Notes under the pieces: generated by a model | What the model was told of the DNA's origin: nothing | The model's database searches: none | What the model saw: only the letters and a program-made list of their open reading frames with translations | Shown: piece after piece, positions 39,619 to 48,037 of the stretch | How positions within the stretch are numbered: the first letter of the stretch is position 1 | Layout: the number at the start of each line of letters is the position of its first letter | Translations under genes and position numbers: made by a program | NCBI GenBank assembly: GCA_022843225.1 | Contig: JALHOC010000004.1 | Coordinates: forward strand, 42,741-106,740 | DNA: 64,000 nucleotides | Direction of reading: 5' to 3' | From: Hyphomonadaceae bacterium | GTDB taxonomy: Bacteria; Pseudomonadota; Alphaproteobacteria; Caulobacterales; Aquidulcibacteraceae

Positions 39619-39647
39619 CGAGATGCGTTTGGCCGTGTGGAGACGTG

Positions 39648-41129
39648 ATGTTCGAGGCCCTGACAGAACGCCTGGGCGGCGTATTCGACAAGCTCACGGG
39701 GCGCGGCGCGCTTAGTGAGGCCGATGTCGATGCGGCGCTCCGCGAAGTGCGCGTCGCGCTTTTGGAGGCCGATGTCGCGCTGCCGGTGGTGAAGGACTTC
39801 ATCGCCAAGGTGAAAACCGAGGCGGTGGGAGAAGCCGTCATCAAATCGGTGAAACCGGGTCAGCAGGTCGTCAAAATCGTCCATGACGCGCTGGTCGATA
39901 TGCTGGGCGGCACCCACGAGCCCGAAGGCCTGCGCATTCACGGCGAGCCGCCGAACATCATCATGATGGCCGGCCTTCAGGGCTCAGGCAAAACCACGAC
40001 CTCCGCCAAGCTCGCGCTGCGTTTGAGCAAAACTGAAAAGCGCCGGGTGATGATGGCCTCGCTCGACGTGCGCCGCCCGGCGGCCATGGAGCAGCTCGCC
40101 ACACTCGGCAAATCCATCGGTGTCGATGTGCTGCCGATCGTGGCGGGTCAGCCGCCCGCCGAGATCGCCAAGCGCGCCATGACGGCCGCGCGCCTCGGTG
40201 GCCATGACGTTCTCATCCTCGACACCGCCGGGCGCACCACGCTCGACGAGGACATGATGAGCGAAGCGGCGGCGATCGCCGCCATCGCAAAGCCTGGCGA
40301 AATTCTGCTCGTTGCCGACAGCCTCACCGGCCAGGACGCGGTCGAGACCGCAAAGCGCTTCCATGAACGCCTGCCCCTCACCGGGTTGGTGCTGACGCGC
40401 ACCGACGGCGACGGGCGCGGCGGCGCGGCGCTCTCGATGCGCGCGGTCACCGGGCTGCCGATCAAGTTCCTTGGCGCCGGCGAGCGCCCCGACGCCATCG
40501 AGGTCTTCGACGCGCGGCGCGTCGCTGGGCGCATCCTAGGCCAAGGTGATATCGTCGGTCTGGTCGAGAAAGCGGTGGAGAATGTCGACCGCGCGGAAGC
40601 TGAAAAGCTCGCGGCGAAAATGGCCAAGGGCCGCTTCGACTTCGACGACATGGAAAAGCAGCTCAATCAGCTGATTCAGATCGGCGGCCTGAAGGGCGTG
40701 ATGGGCATGTTGCCGGGCGTCGCCAAGATGAAGAACCAGATTAGCGAAGCCGCGCTCGATGATCGCCAACTGCGCCGCCAGATCGGCATCATCCGCTCGA
40801 TGACCAAGGCCGAACGCGCCAAGCCCGACCTTCTGAATGGCCGTCGCCGCGCCCGCATCGCAAAAGGGTCAGGCGTTGATGTCGCCGAGGTCAACCGCCT
40901 GCTCAAGATGCACCGCAACATGGCCGACATGGCCAAGGCCATGGGCAAGGGCAAAATGCCCTTCGGCATGCCGGGCATGGGCGGGGGGATGCCCTCGCCC
41001 GAGGCATTGAAAAATCTAGGCGGCGGTCGTTTGCCGCCGGGCCTTACCCCACCCGGGGGATTACCGGGACTGCAAGGTTTACCATCCAACAGCCTGCCGG
41101 GACTTCCCGGGAGCAATAAAAAAAGCTAA
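39648..41129 (+). CDS. ffh: Signal recognition particle protein Ffh
   Basis: 493 residues from ATG 39648. GGAGA sits four bases upstream; a GTG at 39645 is too close to it. Ffh binds signal peptides on nascent chains and, with SRP RNA, docks on FtsY. The N domain (residues 1-90) leads to the GTPase with P-loop [16 protein letters not shown] and [12 protein letters not shown], then a Met-rich M domain ([24 protein letters not shown]). A Gly/Pro/Leu-rich tail ends the protein ([20 protein letters not shown]). First gene of the ribosome-assembly cluster. Confidence 0.96.
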   Translation: MFEALTERLGGVFDKLTGRGALSEADVDAALREVRVALLEADVALPVVKDFIAKVKTEAVGEAVIKSVKPGQQVVKIVHDALVDMLGGTHEPEGLRIHGEPPNIIMMAGLQGSGKTTTSAKLALRLSKTEKRRVMMASLDVRRPAAMEQLATLGKSIGVDVLPIVAGQPPAEIAKRAMTAARLGGHDVLILDTAGRTTLDEDMMSEAAAIAAIAKPGEILLVADSLTGQDAVETAKRFHERLPLTGLVLTRTDGDGRGGAALSMRAVTGLPIKFLGAGERPDAIEVFDARRVAGRILGQGDIVGLVEKAVENVDRAEAEKLAAKMAKGRFDFDDMEKQLNQLIQIGGLKGVMGMLPGVAKMKNQISEAALDDRQLRRQIGIIRSMTKAERAKPDLLNGRRRARIAKGSGVDVAEVNRLLKMHRNMADMAKAMGKGKMPFGMPGMGGGMPSPEALKNLGGGRLPPGLTPPGGLPGLQGLPSNSLPGLPGSNKKS

Positions 41130-41152
41130 GAGTTCAAAGGAGAAGCACTGAA

Positions 41153-41512
41153 ATGTCCCTGAAAATCCGTCTCGCCCGCGGCGGCGCCAAAAAGCGCCCA
41201 TTCTACTCCATCGTTGTGGCCGACAGCCGAAGCCCCCGTGATGGGCGTTTCATCGAGAAGGTCGGCACCTACAACCCTATACTGAAGTCGGATGATCCAA
41301 ACCGGGTCCTCTTGAAGCTCGACCGCATTCAGGACTGGATGAAAAAAGGAGCCCTTCCGACCGACCGCGTGGCCCGTTTCCTGGACCAAGCAGGCGTCAT
41401 GAAGCGCGAGACCCGCAGCAACCCGAACAAGGCTCAACCCGGCAAGAAGATGGCCGAACGCGCGGAATCCCGCGCAGCCGCTTCAACGACCGAGGCTGCG
41501 CCGGAGGCGTAA
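41153..41512 (+). CDS. rpsP: 30S ribosomal protein S16
   Basis: 119 residues. S16 stabilises the 5' domain of 16S r[42 protein letters not shown] is the family core. The C-terminal part ([20 protein letters not shown]) is a short Ala/Glu-rich tail longer than in E. coli S16 (82 residues) but common in alphaproteobacteria. A strong AAAGGAG site precedes the ATG. 23 bases after ffh. Confidence 0.96.
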   Translation: MSLKIRLARGGAKKRPFYSIVVADSRSPRDGRFIEKVGTYNPILKSDDPNRVLLKLDRIQDWMKKGALPTDRVARFLDQAGVMKRETRSNPNKAQPGKKMAERAESRAAASTTEAAPEA

Positions 41513-41518
41513 ACCACC

Positions 41519-42871
41519 TTGCCCGATAAGAAGTCCGTCACCACCAAGCCCGCCGCCCAGGCGGCAGCTCTGAAACCAGCGCCAAGCAAAAAGGCGCCGG
41601 CTCCCAAGCTTGCCCCTAAGGCGGCGGCGAAGACCGCACCTGCTTCAAAGGCGGCGGCCAAGCTTGTTCCTGCGGCAAAGCCTACTCCACCGAAAGCTGC
41701 TCCGCCCCCGGCGAAAGCTGCCGCGAAGGCCCCGACGCCGGCGCCTAAGCCGACGGCCAAAGCCTCGCCTGTGAAGAAGGCCGAACCGCCGAAGCCAGCT
41801 GCGAAAGCTGCGGCCAAGCCGGTGGCCAAGCCAAAGACTGAGCCGGTGGTCGCCAAAAAGGCAGAGCCAAAGCCGGTACCTGCTAAGCCGAAAGCGGCGG
41901 CGAAGCTCGAGCCAAAGCCTGCCGCCAAGACGGCGCCCAAAGCCGAAGCGAAAACGCCGACGAAGCCAGCCTCGAAAAGCAAGGCCGCGCCAACGCCGCC
42001 CAAGCCCGAGCCGGTCAAGGAGAAGGCGGACGCCAAATCGAGCAAGGCGGCTGAAAAGCCGAAAACCGAGGCGAAGCCTGAGCCCGCCGCCAAGCCGGCG
42101 AAGGCGGCTAAGCCTCCGAAGCCGCCTAAGCCCGAGAAGCCGCCGAAACTTGCGCCTGTCGCCGCAGCTTTCGCGGGGCCGATCCCTTCGAAACCATTGG
42201 CGGTCGCTGCCGGGCGCGCCCAGCCGGTGATGCGTACGCCAATCACGCCGATGCGCGTCGCGCCAAAACCACTCGCCGCGCCCAAACCCATTAATCCAGA
42301 ACCCGAACAGGTGGGTGATTTGCAGCCCGTACCCGCATTCAAGGCAAAAGCCGGCTCAGCCAAGGGCATGGTTCTTGTCGGCGCGATCGCCGGCGCGTTC
42401 GGCGTTAAGGGCGAGGTACGCCTGCGCGCCTTCACCGAAAGCAAGGATGGGGTGATCGCTTACGGGCCGCTCTATGGCGAAGACGGCAAAGTACTGCTGA
42501 AGCCCAAGAGCTGGCGCGAACTGAAAGACGGCGTCGCCGTGGTCGCCCCCGAGGTGAAAACGCGCGAGGACGCTGAGAAGCTCAAGGGCACGCGCCTGTT
42601 CGTACCGCGCGCCAATCTGCCGACGCCCGCCGAAGACGAATTCTATGTCGTCGATCTCCTCGGGTGCCGCGCTGAGGCGCTCGACGGGCAGGTGCTCGGC
42701 GAGATTTGCGCGGTGTGGAACTTCGGCGCCGGCGACATCATCGAGTATCGCCCCCCGAACGGCGGCCCGAACGTGCGCATCACCTTCACCAAGGAAACCG
42801 CGCCGCTCGTGGATCTTGCTGGCAAGCGCGTGGTTTTGGATCCACCTGCTCCGGAACCCCTGGAGAAGTAG
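41519..42871 (+). CDS. rimM: Ribosome maturation factor RimM with long Lys/Ala/Pro-rich N-terminal extension
   Basis: 450 residues starting at TTG 41519, with GGAGG at 41503-41507. Residues 1 to about 215 are almost only Lys, Ala, Pro with some Glu, Thr and Ser (for example KKAPAPKLAPKAAAKTAPAS); residues 215-283 are a less repetitive Pro-rich linker. The RimM core, normally the whole protein of about 170-180 residues, begins near Met284 (MVLVGAIAGAFGVKGEVRLR) and ends with the PRC-like domain DIIEYRPPNGGPNVRITFTK. RimM assists 30S head assembly with S19. The ATG at 42368 lacks a good ribosome site, so the long form is probably the product. It overlaps no other gene. Confidence 0.92.
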   Translation: MPDKKSVTTKPAAQAAALKPAPSKKAPAPKLAPKAAAKTAPASKAAAKLVPAAKPTPPKAAPPPAKAAAKAPTPAPKPTAKASPVKKAEPPKPAAKAAAKPVAKPKTEPVVAKKAEPKPVPAKPKAAAKLEPKPAAKTAPKAEAKTPTKPASKSKAAPTPPKPEPVKEKADAKSSKAAEKPKTEAKPEPAAKPAKAAKPPKPPKPEKPPKLAPVAAAFAGPIPSKPLAVAAGRAQPVMRTPITPMRVAPKPLAAPKPINPEPEQVGDLQPVPAFKAKAGSAKGMVLVGAIAGAFGVKGEVRLRAFTESKDGVIAYGPLYGEDGKVLLKPKSWRELKDGVAVVAPEVKTREDAEKLKGTRLFVPRANLPTPAEDEFYVVDLLGCRAEALDGQVLGEICAVWNFGAGDIIEYRPPNGGPNVRITFTKETAPLVDLAGKRVVLDPPAPEPLEK

Positions 42872-42895
42872 GCGCTTGGCGCTTAGCGTGCGCAG

Positions 42896-43579
42896 ATGTT
42901 CGCTGCGTCCATCATTACGCTGTTTCCAGAAGCGTTTCCGGGCACGCTCGGCGTTTCGCTGATTGGCAAAGCTTTGCGGGACGGCCTATGGTCGCTGAAC
43001 ACCGTCGATCTGCGCGATTTCGGCATCGGCCCGCATAAGAATGTCGACGACACACCCGCAGGCGGTGGCGCTGGCATGGTGATCCGCGCTGACGTGGCGG
43101 CCGCGGCAATCGACTCCGTGTCTCAGAACAATCGCCCCATCATCTATCTCTCACCGCGTGGCGAACAATTCTCACAGCAGATGGCGCGGGAATGGGCGGC
43201 GGGACCTGGGCTTGTTCTGTTTTGTGGCCGCTTCGAGGGCCTGGATGAGCGGGTGATTGAAGGACGCGCCATGCGCGAGATCGCGGTCGGCGAGGCTGTG
43301 CTCGCGGGCGGCGAAGCGGCGGCTTTGGTGCTTCTGGAGGCCTGCGTACGCCTCATCCCCGGCGTGCTCGGCAATGAAGGCTCGATCGTCGAGGAAAGCT
43401 TTAGCGACGGGCTTCTAGAGCATCCCCAATACACCCGCCCGCGCGCGTGGGAGGGCCGCGTCATCCCTGACGTGCTGACCTCCGGCGATCACGCCAAGGT
43501 CGAGGCGTGGCGGCGGGAACAGCGCCAGAGAGTAACCGCCCAAAGACGGCCCGATTTGCTCGGCAAGGACCGGGAATGA
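42896..43579 (+). CDS. trmD: tRNA (guanine37-N1)-methyltransferase
   Basis: 227 residues. TrmD methylates G37 of tRNAs reading CNN codons, preventing +1 frameshifts. The trefoil-knot SAM motif is YLSPRGEQFSQQMA, and LFCGRFEGLDERVIEGR and SIGDYVL-like EIAVGEAVLAGGEAAAL follow. Length is slightly short but complete. It overlaps the next gene by ATGA. Confidence 0.96.
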   Translation: MFAASIITLFPEAFPGTLGVSLIGKALRDGLWSLNTVDLRDFGIGPHKNVDDTPAGGGAGMVIRADVAAAAIDSVSQNNRPIIYLSPRGEQFSQQMAREWAAGPGLVLFCGRFEGLDERVIEGRAMREIAVGEAVLAGGEAAALVLLEACVRLIPGVLGNEGSIVEESFSDGLLEHPQYTRPRAWEGRVIPDVLTSGDHAKVEAWRREQRQRVTAQRRPDLLGKDRE

Positions 43580-44091
43580 TCCGCCTCCTTCTGCTGGCTT
43601 TGGCGTTCGTTCTGGTAGTCCCGTTCGCCAATGCACAAAACATCGCCGCCTCGCACCGCGCCGTCGACGCGCTGGCTGCGCTCTGGCGGCCCATCGCGGC
43701 GGAGCAGGCCGGGTCGGCTGAGGCGGTCGCTGCCGCCTGCGCGGGCGCTGTTGAAGAAAGCGCCGCCATCGAGGCCGCCCTTCCCGCGAGCCTGACGCCA
43801 GAGGCCCTCGGCCGGGTGCGGTCGCTTGGAGGCTTCTTGGTCGTGCCTGTCGATGGCGCGCCAGGCGGCGTTTACTTCATTCCGCCGCCGGAGATGATGT
43901 GGTTCGCAAGCGGGTTTGGAGCGGTGTTCGCGGTGTCGGAAGCCGATGGGTTCCTTGCCGCGCGCGACGCTGCGTCGCGCGACGTCGCCCTCCAGCTGGG
44001 CCGAGCTGGCGGGCGGCCGATCCTGCGCATCCGCGACCCTGGCGGCGCCATTCTCACCTTCGTCGGCTGCCTCTCCATGGCCGGGGGCTGA
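43576..44091 (+). CDS. Secreted protein of unknown function between trmD and rplS
   Basis: 171 residues from ATG 43576, in a 4-base overlap with the trmD stop. The start of the open frame at 43507 inside trmD is not needed. A cleavable signal peptide ends at FANA|QN near residue 20. The mature part is Ala-rich with one Cys early ([10 protein letters not shown]) and another near the C-terminus ([11 protein letters not shown]), possibly a disulfide. No family recognised. Co-translated with the translation cluster but predicted to be outside the cytoplasm. Confidence 0.75.
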   Translation: MIRLLLLALAFVLVVPFANAQNIAASHRAVDALAALWRPIAAEQAGSAEAVAAACAGAVEESAAIEAALPASLTPEALGRVRSLGGFLVVPVDGAPGGVYFIPPPEMMWFASGFGAVFAVSEADGFLAARDAASRDVALQLGRAGGRPILRIRDPGGAILTFVGCLSMAGG

Positions 44092-44121
44092 AAGGGCCCG
44101 AGAAGCCTCCAAAGATGCCTC

Positions 44122-44150
44122 TCGACAGGGCCGGCCTCTTCCCCTATACG
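44122..44150 (+). promoter_or_regulatory. Candidate rplS promoter
   Basis: TCGACA (44122-44127) and TATACG (44145-44150) are 17 bases apart in the 115-base gap before rplS. It suggests that rplS can be transcribed separately from the ffh cluster. Confidence 0.5.
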
Positions 44151-44206
44151 CGCCGCTTTCCAGTTTTCCGCCCAGCGCCTTACGGCGCGGCGAACGGTAT
44201 TGCGCC

Positions 44207-44608
44207 ATGAACCTGATCCAGACGCTCGAGCACGAAGAAGTCACCCGCATCACCACGGGCAAGACCATCCCCTCCTTTGATCCCGGCGACACGCTGCGCG
44301 TGAACGTCAAGATCAAGGAAGGCGACCGCGAACGCGTGCAAGCCTACGAAGGCATCTGCATCGCGCGCTCGGGCGGCGGCCTCAACGCCAATTTCACCGT
44401 GCGCAAGATCAGCTTCGGTGAAGGCGTCGAGCGGGTGTTCCCGCTCTACTCGCCGACAGTCGATTCCATCGAAGTCGTCCGTCGCGGCAAGGTGCGCCGC
44501 GCTAAGCTCTATTATTTGCGCGATCGCCGCGGCAAGTCAGCCCGCATCGCTGAGCGCGCGGGCGGCGCGCGTGAAGAGGATTTCGTCGGCGCGGAAACGT
44601 CCGAGTAG
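44207..44608 (+). CDS. rplS: 50S ribosomal protein L19
   Basis: 133 residues from ATG 44207; the frame opens further upstream, but the L19 N-terminus [15 protein letters not shown] is here. L19 sits at the subunit interface near 16S r[48 protein letters not shown] and [15 protein letters not shown] are the family signatures. It closes the cluster before a strong terminator. Confidence 0.96.
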   Translation: MNLIQTLEHEEVTRITTGKTIPSFDPGDTLRVNVKIKEGDRERVQAYEGICIARSGGGLNANFTVRKISFGEGVERVFPLYSPTVDSIEVVRRGKVRRAKLYYLRDRRGKSARIAERAGGAREEDFVGAETSE

Positions 44609-44630
44609 TCCGCACTGCGTAAACACGGTC

Positions 44631-44657
44631 AAAGCCCCGCGCCGGCGCGGGGCTTTT
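44631..44657 (+). terminator. Rho-independent terminator after rplS
   Basis: A perfect 13-base inverted repeat (44631-44643 with 44644-44656), GC-rich in the middle and AAA/TTT at the ends, ends in TTTT. It lies 23 bases after the rplS stop and separates the ribosomal cluster from mtaB. Confidence 0.88.
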
Positions 44658-44708
44658 GTGTGCGCGGCTTGACCTTACGGGTCCACACGCTCACCTGAAC
44701 GTAGACTC

Positions 44709-46052
44709 ATGAACGCGCCTACGAAAACCCCGCGCGCGGATGTCGAGATCGTGACGCTCGGCTGCCGCCTCAACGCCTATGAAAGCGAAGCTATGCGCGC
44801 GCTTGCAAGCGAGGCGGCGCTCTCAAACGCCGTTATCGTGAACACCTGCGCCGTCACGGGCGAGGCCGTGCGGCAAGCGCGCCAAGCCATCCGTCGCGCG
44901 CGCCGCGAACGCCCCCACGCCGAGATCATCGTCACCGGTTGCGCGGCGCAGATCGAACCGCACACATTCGCGGCCATGCCCGAAGTGAGCCGCGTCATCG
45001 GCAATGCCGAGAAAATGCGTGCCGAAAGCTTTTCAGGCGCGCACGAGCGCGTCGCGGTGTCCGACATCATGGCAGTGCGCGAGACCGCGCATCACCTCAT
45101 CGACGGCTTCTCCGAACGGACGCGCGCCTACGTTCAAGTCCAGAACGGCTGCGATCATCGCTGCACCTTTTGCATCATCCCTTACGGGCGCGGCAATTCA
45201 CGCTCGGCGCCGGCGGGCGATGTGGTGGAGCAAATCAAGCGCCTATCCGTCAATGGCGTGCCCGAAGTGGTGCTGACCGGCGTAGATCTCACGTCCTGGG
45301 GCAGTGACCTTCCTGGCGCGCCCGCCCTCGGCGCGCTGGTTGCGCGCATCCTGACCCACGCGCCGGACCTGCCAATGTTGCGGCTTTCCTCGCTCGACGC
45401 CATCGAGATGGATGAGCAGCTGTTCGAACTCGTCACGCAGCACGAGCGCGTCGCGCCCTATCTGCATCTCTCGCTGCAACATGGCGACGACATGATCCTC
45501 AAGCGCATGAAGCGGCGTCATTCGCGCGCGCAGGCGATTACCCTGTGCGCGCGCCTCAAGGCCGCACGGCCCGAGATCGCGCTCGGCGCTGACTTGATCG
45601 CGGGCTTCCCGACCGAAACGGAAACCCGCTTCGAAAACACACTCTCGCTGATCGATGCGTGCGGCTTGAGTTTCGTGCACGCCTTTCCGTTCAGCCCGCG
45701 TGAAGGCACGCCAGCGGCACGCATGCCGCAGGTCGATCGCCGCCTTGTAAAGACCCGCGCGGCGCGCTTGCGCGAAGCAGGCGCGGCTGCGCTGCACCGC
45801 CATCTTGATGCTTGGGTCGGGCGCGAAGCCGACGCGCTGATCGAACGCGCGGGCTTTGGGCGGTTGGCGGATTTTACCGGCGTTGTTCCCCCTCCCCTAG
45901 AGGGGGAGGGGGTTAGGGGGTGGGGTGCAACGGACGCCCCCAGGCCTATCAGCATCACCCCCACCCCTCCCCCATCCAGGGGGAGGGGACGTGACGTGCG
46001 CCTGCGCTTCACATCCCATGACGGCGCGCATTTGATCGGCGTGCCCGCATGA
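44709..46052 (+). CDS. mtaB: tRNA t6A37 methylthiotransferase MtaB, with in-frame repeat insertion
   Basis: 447 residues. MtaB adds a methylthio group to t6A37 of ANN-decoding tRNAs. The UPF0004 domain has cysteines in TLGCRLNAYESEA, NTCAVTGEA and TGCAAQIE; the radical SAM cluster binds CDHRCTFCIIPYGRG. At residues about 394-427 the frame passes through a GC-rich repeat (45887-45989) encoding a Pro/Gly/Arg stretch inside the C-terminal TRAM-like part. RDVRLRFTSHDGAHLIGVPA after it looks like the normal end. The core is intact, so activity probably survives. Confidence 0.92.
   Translation: MNAPTKTPRADVEIVTLGCRLNAYESEAMRALASEAALSNAVIVNTCAVTGEAVRQARQAIRRARRERPHAEIIVTGCAAQIEPHTFAAMPEVSRVIGNAEKMRAESFSGAHERVAVSDIMAVRETAHHLIDGFSERTRAYVQVQNGCDHRCTFCIIPYGRGNSRSAPAGDVVEQIKRLSVNGVPEVVLTGVDLTSWGSDLPGAPALGALVARILTHAPDLPMLRLSSLDAIEMDEQLFELVTQHERVAPYLHLSLQHGDDMILKRMKRRHSRAQAITLCARLKAARPEIALGADLIAGFPTETETRFENTLSLIDACGLSFVHAFPFSPREGTPAARMPQVDRRLVKTRAARLREAGAAALHRHLDAWVGREADALIERAGFGRLADFTGVVPPPLEGEGVRGWGATDAPRPISITPTPPPSRGRGRDVRLRFTSHDGAHLIGVPA
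45887..45989. repeat. REPIN-like paired GC-rich palindromes inside mtaB
   Basis: Two hairpin units in opposite orientation, separated by 30 bases. Left unit: CCCCCTCCCC (45888-45897) pairs with GGGGAGGGGG (45903-45912), followed by tail GGGGGTGGGG (45916-45925). Right unit: tail ACCCCCACCCC (45957-45967), then CCCCTCCCCC (45964-45973) pairing with GGGGGAGGGG (45979-45988). The layout matches a mirrored pair of one mobile repeat. No second copy was seen in the window. Confidence 0.8.
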
Positions 46053-46062
46053 TGGTTGTCCG

Positions 46063-47019
46063 ATGATCTGGGGTCTGTTCAACAAGAAGAAGCCCGAACA
46101 AGCGCAAGCTGAGAGCAAAGGCTTGTTCGACGGCTTGCGCAAATCTTCGGCCAAGCTCGCCGAAGGCTTCACCGCGATCTTCACCAAAGAGAAACTCGAC
46201 GCCGAAGCCTTGAGCGAACTTGAGGAAGCGTTGATCGCATCCGACATGGGCGCGAGTGCGGCCGCACGCATCGCCAGCGCCCTTGCGGACCAGCGATTCA
46301 GCAAGGAGAACGCCGCGCTTGAGGCGCGCGCGGCGTTGGCCGAAGAAGTCGCGCGCATTCTGAAACCGCGCGAAGCAGTGCTCAATCTCACCCAAGACCC
46401 GAAGCCGCGCATCGTGTTGGTGATCGGCGTCAATGGCTCGGGCAAGACCACGACCATTGGCAAGCTCGCACACAATCTCTCGCATGCGGGCGCAAAGGTC
46501 GTGATCGGCGCCGCCGACACGTTCCGCGCTGCCGCGATCGAGCAATTGCAGGTGTGGTCCGAGCGCGCCGGGGCGAGCTTTGTGTCCTCCACCCAAGGCG
46601 CCGACGCCGCCGGCGTTGCGTACGAGACGGTCGCGCGCGCTAAAGCCGAAGGCGCTGACGTGGCGCTGATCGACACGGCCGGGCGCTTGCACAACAAGTC
46701 CGAATTGATGGCGGAGCTGGCGAAGATTGTGCGCGTCATGCGCAAGATCGACGAAGATGCGCCGCACGAGACGCTCTTGGTGCTGGACGCCACCGTCGGC
46801 CAGAACGCGCTCTCTCAAGTTGAAAGCTTCCGCTCTGTCACGGACATCACTGGCCTGGTGATGACCAAGCTCGACGGCACCGCCAAGGGCGGCGTGCTCG
46901 TCGCGCTGGCGCAGCGCCACGCCATTCCGATTCACTTCATCGGCGTCGGCGAAAAGGCGGAGGATTTACAGCCCTTCAGCGCGGAGGATTTTTCGCGGGC
47001 GCTGGTGGGACTGGAGTGA
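46063..47019 (+). CDS. ftsY: Signal recognition particle receptor FtsY
   Basis: 318 residues. FtsY is the membrane-associated GTPase that receives SRP-ribosome complexes. There is no long acidic N-terminal A domain; it starts MIWGLFNKKKPEQAQ, a short Lys-rich anchor typical of alphaproteobacteria. N domain, then P-loop IGVNGSGKTTTIGKLA, DTFRAAAIEQLQ, DTAGRLHNKSEL and MTKLDGTAKGG. It follows mtaB by 10 bases. Confidence 0.96.
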   Translation: MIWGLFNKKKPEQAQAESKGLFDGLRKSSAKLAEGFTAIFTKEKLDAEALSELEEALIASDMGASAAARIASALADQRFSKENAALEARAALAEEVARILKPREAVLNLTQDPKPRIVLVIGVNGSGKTTTIGKLAHNLSHAGAKVVIGAADTFRAAAIEQLQVWSERAGASFVSSTQGADAAGVAYETVARAKAEGADVALIDTAGRLHNKSELMAELAKIVRVMRKIDEDAPHETLLVLDATVGQNALSQVESFRSVTDITGLVMTKLDGTAKGGVLVALAQRHAIPIHFIGVGEKAEDLQPFSAEDFSRALVGLE

Positions 47020-47497
47020 ACTCTGAGAGCGAGGATCTCCGACGGTTCATCGCACCGTCTCCTTCTCTTTCGGAGCGGAGACACGACGCGTCATACTCTC
47101 GAACTTGGGCTTGGGCAGGAGCCGGAAGCGCGTCTGGCACCATGGGAAATCAACGCCGACGTCAAGCAAAGCATCGGATCGTCCACATGGAAACGCAAAC
47201 TGAGCAAACAAGCGCCGACTCGCAATTGGACGCGTCACTCGCCGTCGAACTTTGCGATCATCAATTCCCTCGCGCCGCAGTGGTCCAGGCGCATCGGTCT
47301 ATCGAATGCATCCTACCAAATCGATCGTAGCTCCGGGACCTCGTTTCTGTCGCCCGATCACCAAGCATAGGCCATGTCGATGGCGCGCCCGGTATTGTTC
47401 ACCAGCACCAGGATCGGGGGACGATTGCACGCATTTAGCACAATTGCTGCGGAGAAGCGCCAGTAACGTCCGCCGCTGCGTGGCCGTCCTTCCCAGT
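47020..47497. other. 478-base stretch with no confident gene
   Basis: Between ftsY and the NTF2-like gene, no frame gives a recognisable protein. Base composition looks less GC-rich than the flanks (for example 47150-47250). A plus-strand open frame covers about 47016-47330 but has no ribosome site or family match, and a minus-strand frame at 47358-47549 ends in VLVNNTGRAIDMAYAW. It could hold a decayed gene. No clear terminator for ftsY was found. Confidence 0.6.
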
Positions 47498-47549
47498 TTA
47501 ACTCTGCTGCAATTTCGCCAGCACTTGCTTGCGCATGGGCTCGACCCAT
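47358..47549 (-). pseudogene. Possible short gene remnant downstream of the NTF2-like gene
   Basis: A 63-residue minus-strand frame containing GGRYWRFSAAIVLNACNRPPI and ending NNTGRAIDMAYAW. Its 5' part overlaps the NTF2-like gene by 52 bases in another frame, which is unusual for a genuine gene. The central part reads like real protein, so it may be the tail of a lost gene. Low confidence; no family recognised. Confidence 0.25.
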
Positions 47550-48022
47550 TCGCTCTTCAGGCTGGGCTTCAACAGGCCCACGGCGTCGAGTTCATCGAAC
47601 AGAACTAGGAAGTGCGCCACGTCGAAGAGATCGTATTGGTACGAGAATTTGCCGCCGCCGCCATAGGTGATGAAAGACACGCCGTGCGTCTCATAATAAG
47701 AGCCGTCGGGACGCTGGCCTGGGCCGCGGCTCATCCAATGGCTGATGATGCGGTCGCCATTGATGCCCCAATCCACGATCGGAAAGCTCCAACCTTCCCA
47801 GCCTGAGCCGACATCCATGTCGCGGCCATAGTGGGTCTTGCGGATTTCCTCGCGCCCGTTCGCGGTAACTGGGAAGACCCCGCCATAGGGGCAGATGTAG
47901 AGGCAGTCCTCATGATAGAATTCATCGGCGATCCATGCCCAGGAATTGCGCTTCGCCGCCTCGACAAACGCGTCGCGAAGACCTGCGATGGCGCGTTCGA
48001 CCTCCTCGTACGGATAGCTCAT
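47498..48022 (-). CDS. NTF2/SnoaL-like protein
   Basis: 174 residues. The fold is inferred from the N-terminal helix (AIAGLRDAFVEAAKRNSWAWIAD), EFYHEDCLYICPYGG, and GDRIISHWMSRGPGQRPDGSYYETHGVSFITYGG. Such proteins form cone-like pockets that act as isomerases, hydratases or ligand-binding subunits; the reaction is not predictable. Short upstream gap (15 bases) from the periplasmic cyclophilin suggests one transcript. Confidence 0.8.
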   Translation of the reverse strand: MSYPYEEVERAIAGLRDAFVEAAKRNSWAWIADEFYHEDCLYICPYGGVFPVTANGREEIRKTHYGRDMDVGSGWEGWSFPIVDWGINGDRIISHWMSRGPGQRPDGSYYETHGVSFITYGGGGKFSYQYDLFDVAHFLVLFDELDAVGLLKPSLKSEWVEPMRKQVLAKLQQS

Positions 48023-48037
48023 CGGCGTTGTTTCCCC

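Noticed and set aside
39383..39644. SRP RNA (4.5S) gene next to ffh
   Set aside because: The conserved GGAAGG-type apical loop sequence was not found in the gap; only a short hairpin is present.
41434..42444. Long minus-strand open frame (336 residues, Ala/Gly/Phe-rich) opposite RimM
   Set aside because: It mirrors the Lys/Ala/Pro extension of rimM on the other strand; its low-complexity composition is explained by the codon pattern, and it has no ribosome site or family match.
45897..46935. Minus-strand frames of about 300 residues opposite ftsY
   Set aside because: Antisense shadows of ftsY and the mtaB end; composition fits reverse-strand reading.
47016..47330. Plus-strand frame of 104 residues after ftsY
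   Set aside because: Starts at a GTG overlapping the ftsY stop, no ribosome site, no family, mixed composition; kept only as part of the gene-free region.
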